Assembly (NCBI GenBank): GCA_023150565.1
Contig: JAKLKR010000015.1
Coordinates: 1-43,006, forward strand
Reading direction: 5' to 3'
Length of the DNA: 43,006 bases
DNA from: Planctomycetota bacterium
GTDB taxonomy: Bacteria; Planctomycetota; UBA11346
A program made the position numbers and the translations under genes. Positions 40,364 to 43,006 of the stretch are shown in pieces (within the stretch, counting starts at the first letter, position 1; each line of letters begins with the position of its first letter). The notes beneath the pieces are model-generated. The model was not told the origin of the DNA. It made no database searches and saw only the letters and a list, made by a program, of their open reading frames with translations.

Positions 40364-42664
40364 TCACCGCACCCCGGCGATGGCGGTCCTGCCCACCGGC
40401 AGCCAGGCCAGGCCGTCGGGGGACAGGGCCAGCCCGACCGGCTTGCGCAGGTCGAGGTCGCCCAGCCGGCGCGCCGCGACCGGCAGACAGCTGGTGCCGC
40501 GCAGGTCGAGGATCTGCAGGTCCTCGCGGCTGGCGTCGACCACCCACACCAGGCCCTGGCGGTCGACCGCCAGGCCGACCGCGTCCTTGAGCTGGCCGGG
40601 CTCGGTGCCCTTGCCCTGGCTGTTCACCACATGGCGGGTCTGCTTGGCCTCGAGCTCGATGGCGAACTTCTTGATCTCGTAGCGGTAGGCGTCGTAGATG
40701 TACGCCACCTGGGCGTCGGCGGTCACCGCCAGCAGCTTGGGCTCGTACAGCTCGGCGGGGCCCTTGCCCTTGCTGCCGAAATGGAACAGGTAGGCGCCCT
40801 CGACGTCGAACACCGTCACCCGGTAGGTGTCGTCGTCGAGCACCCAGGTGCGGCCGGCGTCGTCCACCACCAGCGACACCGGCGAGGCGAGCTGGCCGGT
40901 GCTCTCGCCGCGCGAGGAGAACACCTTGGGCGGGACCTTGGGCTGGGTGAGGTCCCAGCGCACCACCTGGCGCGACTTGCCGTCGACCACCGCCGCCCAG
41001 CGCCCGGAGGGCGAGACCGACAGCGACACCGGATCCTTCACCGGGCCGCCTTCGGCCATGCGCGCGCCATAGGCGCCCACCATCCAGCCCTCGGGGTCGA
41101 GCAGCGCCAGGCGGTGGTCGTCGGGCAGCACCAGCACCAGGCGGCCGATGGCATCGGCCGCCCACAGGGTGCCGGCGCGCAGGGGCGCGCCGCGCACGCC
41201 CGCGAGCGCGCCGTCGGGAGCGTAGCGCGCGAGCACGCCGCGGCCGGGATAGGCCACCACCGCCTCGCCGAGCAGGTCGGCGCCGATGCCGGCGGCGGTG
41301 CGCGGGTCGCTGACCAGGCCCTCGGAGCCGAGCGCGATCCAGGGCGCGGCGGAGCGGCCGTCGCGGTCGAAGGCCGCCACCCGGCCGCTCTGGCTCAGCA
41401 CCAGCAGGCCGCCCGGCCGCACGCAGCAGTCGACCGGCGGGTCCTTGTCGTCGGTGGGCACGCCCCAGGGCGCCAGCGAGCGGCCGAAGCGGTCCCAGCG
41501 CAGCACCCGGCGCTGCAGCTGGTCGACGGCGTAGATGCCGCCGTCGGGGTCGCAGGCGATGCCGAGCAGGCCCTTGAAGTCGTCGTTGCCGTCGCCGGCG
41601 CGGCCCAGGCGCAGGCGCGGCCGGCCGTCGGGCTCGAACACCTGCACCCCGCCCGCGCCCTGGTCGGCCACCAGCACCGCGCCGTCGGGCGCCACCGCCA
41701 CGTCGGTGGGGCTGACCAGCCCGCCGATGGACCGGCGCTTGGCGCCGTCGGCCACCGCATGCACCGCCACCACCCCGCCTGAGCTGACCATGCCGCGCGA
41801 GGCGTCGAGGATCGCCACCTCGTCCTTGTGGAAGGCGAGGGCGACGGCGTGCTTGGGCGGCTCGGCGAACGCCACCTTTTCCCAGCGGCGCCAGCCGGCA
41901 TCGCAGCGCCAGACCACCCCGTCGCCATCGATGCCCCACCAGCGCCCGTCGGCGGCCCGGCGCAGGCGGGCGATCGCCGGCTCGGCACCCTCGCCGAACC
42001 AGGCCACCGTGCGCAGCTCGCGCTTGACCGGCTCGGTGGCCTCGCTGGCGGCCAGCGGCAGCACCATGCTCGTGCGCTGGCCGAGGCGGTCGCGCACGTT
42101 GAGGGTCAGCTTCCACTCGCCGGCGGCCAGCGGCGCGCTCCAGCCGATCTCCGGGCGGGTGGTGGTGCGGGCGTCGAGGCGGCCGCTGCGGCCGGGGTCG
42201 GACAGCTCCCAGGTGCAGATCAGCGGGTCGCCGTCGGGATCGGCCACCGGCGCCTTGACCAGCAGCTGGCCGCCGGCGCCGGCGGTGACCTTGGCCGGCA
42301 CCGCGGTCGGCGCCGGCGGGGCGTTGGGGGCCAGCTCGGTGATCGCCACCGCGTCATTGCCCGCCGCGGGCGCGGCGCCCTCGGCCTGCCACACCACCCG
42401 CGCCTGCGGGCAGGGCACCAGGGCGGTGATCTGCGCCTTGGCCACCAGGCGCGGCCGCTCGATGATCACCTCCTTGGTCAGGGGGTGCTTCTCGACCTGG
42501 CCGGGACCGTAGATCGCCACCAGGCAGCCGGGCACCAGGCGCGCCGCCGAGGTGGCGTCGAAGCGCAGCACCAGGGCCTTGCCGTCGACGGATTCCACCA
42601 GCCCGGAGGGATCGGCGGCGCAGCAGGCGGCGGCGAGGGCGAGCAGGGTGCAGGAACGCAGCAT
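40364..42664 (-). CDS. Secreted NHL-type beta-propeller protein
   Basis: 766 residues with a signal peptide (MLRSCTLLALAAACCAAD). Residues about 20-140 form a beta-rich domain, 140-230 look Ig/PKD-like (DPDGDPLICTWELSD), and the rest is a run of propeller blades of the NHL type (LVSPTDVAVAPDGAVLVADQGAGGVQVFEPDG; GLLGIACDPDGGIYAVDQLQRRVLRWD; VSLVVDDAGRTWVLDDDTYRVTVFD; DAVGLAVDRQGLVWVVDASREDLQILD). NHL propellers bind protein or ligand partners. The start is set at 42664 for the signal peptide; the frame is open upstream without similarity. Confidence 0.8.
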   Translation of the reverse strand: MLRSCTLLALAAACCAADPSGLVESVDGKALVLRFDATSAARLVPGCLVAIYGPGQVEKHPLTKEVIIERPRLVAKAQITALVPCPQARVVWQAEGAAPAAGNDAVAITELAPNAPPAPTAVPAKVTAGAGGQLLVKAPVADPDGDPLICTWELSDPGRSGRLDARTTTRPEIGWSAPLAAGEWKLTLNVRDRLGQRTSMVLPLAASEATEPVKRELRTVAWFGEGAEPAIARLRRAADGRWWGIDGDGVVWRCDAGWRRWEKVAFAEPPKHAVALAFHKDEVAILDASRGMVSSGGVVAVHAVADGAKRRSIGGLVSPTDVAVAPDGAVLVADQGAGGVQVFEPDGRPRLRLGRAGDGNDDFKGLLGIACDPDGGIYAVDQLQRRVLRWDRFGRSLAPWGVPTDDKDPPVDCCVRPGGLLVLSQSGRVAAFDRDGRSAAPWIALGSEGLVSDPRTAAGIGADLLGEAVVAYPGRGVLARYAPDGALAGVRGAPLRAGTLWAADAIGRLVLVLPDDHRLALLDPEGWMVGAYGARMAEGGPVKDPVSLSVSPSGRWAAVVDGKSRQVVRWDLTQPKVPPKVFSSRGESTGQLASPVSLVVDDAGRTWVLDDDTYRVTVFDVEGAYLFHFGSKGKGPAELYEPKLLAVTADAQVAYIYDAYRYEIKKFAIELEAKQTRHVVNSQGKGTEPGQLKDAVGLAVDRQGLVWVVDASREDLQILDLRGTSCLPVAARRLGDLDLRKPVGLALSPDGLAWLPVGRTAIAGVR

Positions 42665-42674
42665 GGCGGGGGAC

Positions 42675-43006
42675 CTATCGGGCGGGGGCCGGGGACGCGG
42701 GCTGGAGCCGGGCGGCGGTGATGCGCCAGCCGGTGCGATCGCGCGCCAGCTCGCAGGCGAAGCGCAGCTCGCGTTCGGGATAGACCGCGAGGGCGTGGCG
42801 CACCACCAGCTCGGCGCGCGCCTGCTCGCCATCGCGGGTGAAGGCGCCCAGGCGGGCGGCGAACACCAGGCCATCGTAGCGCTTGAGCGCGGCCAGGCCG
42901 GCGGCGAGCTCGCGGTCGGCGACCCGCCGGGCGATGGCCTCGGGCTCGCCGGCGGCGACCGCGCGATCGAGCTCGGGCAGCATGTCCGACACCGCCTGGC
43001 GCTGGC
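42675..43006 (-). CDS. Hypothetical protein, 5' end beyond the window
   Basis: The reading frame is open to the window edge, so the N terminus is missing. The visible 110 or so residues include ELRFACELARDRTGWRITAARL, which loosely recalls the end of NTF2-like or DUF4440-type domains, but the match is too weak to name. It ends 10 bases before the propeller gene starts and is probably in the same operon. Confidence 0.6.
   Translation of the reverse strand, partial: QRQAVSDMLPELDRAVAAGEPEAIARRVADRELAAGLAALKRYDGLVFAARLGAFTRDGEQARAELVVRHALAVYPERELRFACELARDRTGWRITAARLQPASPAPAR

Overview
The window is very GC-rich (about 70% by eye), densely coded, and has no gap over 300 bases without a gene. The organism is most likely a member of the PVC group, probably Planctomycetota or a relative. 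Grounds are the H-X9-DG prepilin-type protein at 17480-18211, three ECF sigma factors fused to a membrane segment and a C-terminal domain, and a URO-D-family protein beside an AraC regulator and secreted glycosidases. This placement is inference. No rRNA, tRNA, CRISPR array or intact insertion sequence was seen.

Layout. 193-7853 (+) is a complete kdpFABCDE potassium-uptake operon with its two-component system. 7919-9568 (+) is a first ECF-membrane fusion, convergent with a GH39-type glycosidase (9573-11051, -). 11.1-22.8 kb is the most interesting part: a duplicated module of (i) an ECF-membrane fusion sigma factor, (ii) a 59-61 aa basic small protein, (iii) an acyltransferase resembling the PEP-CTERM/exosortase-associated (FeeM/AHL-synthase-like) family, (iv) a SAM methyltransferase, decayed in copy 1, and (v) a VAO/4-cresol-dehydrogenase-like flavoenzyme. 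A prepilin-like gene and a further methyltransferase are attached. 22.9-27.0 kb holds a large secreted glycosidase and a divergent M14 carboxypeptidase-like gene. 27.1-27.9 kb holds a PheRS-like FDX-ACB gene fragment of lower GC that overlaps a small secreted-protein gene.

28.1-32.9 kb is a sugar-phosphate operon: cupin phosphoglucose isomerase, GntR repressor, ROK kinase, long mannose-6-phosphate isomerase and a second PGI-type cupin. A perfect 16-bp palindrome lies over its start. 32.9-36.1 kb is the peroxide response (oxyR, ahpF, ahpC) with a recognisable OxyR site before ahpC. 36.1-38.2 kb is AraC plus URO-D, then a bacteriohemerythrin, and 38.8-43.0 kb is a run of minus-strand genes for secreted, zinc-ribbon and beta-propeller proteins, cut by the window end.

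How it fits together. Nine sites with the pattern GGTTAT (one GGTAAT), 17 bases, then CGTC or TGTC lie directly upstream of genes between 11.1 and 28.1 kb and have the form of an ECF-type promoter. They precede both duplicated ECF genes, both small-protein/acyltransferase operons, both flavoenzymes, the large glycosidase, the M14 gene and the small secreted gene. My reading is an autoregulated ECF regulon controlling synthesis of an acylated, oxidised and methylated small molecule together with secreted hydrolases. The motif and gene arrangement are seen directly; the product chemistry is inference.
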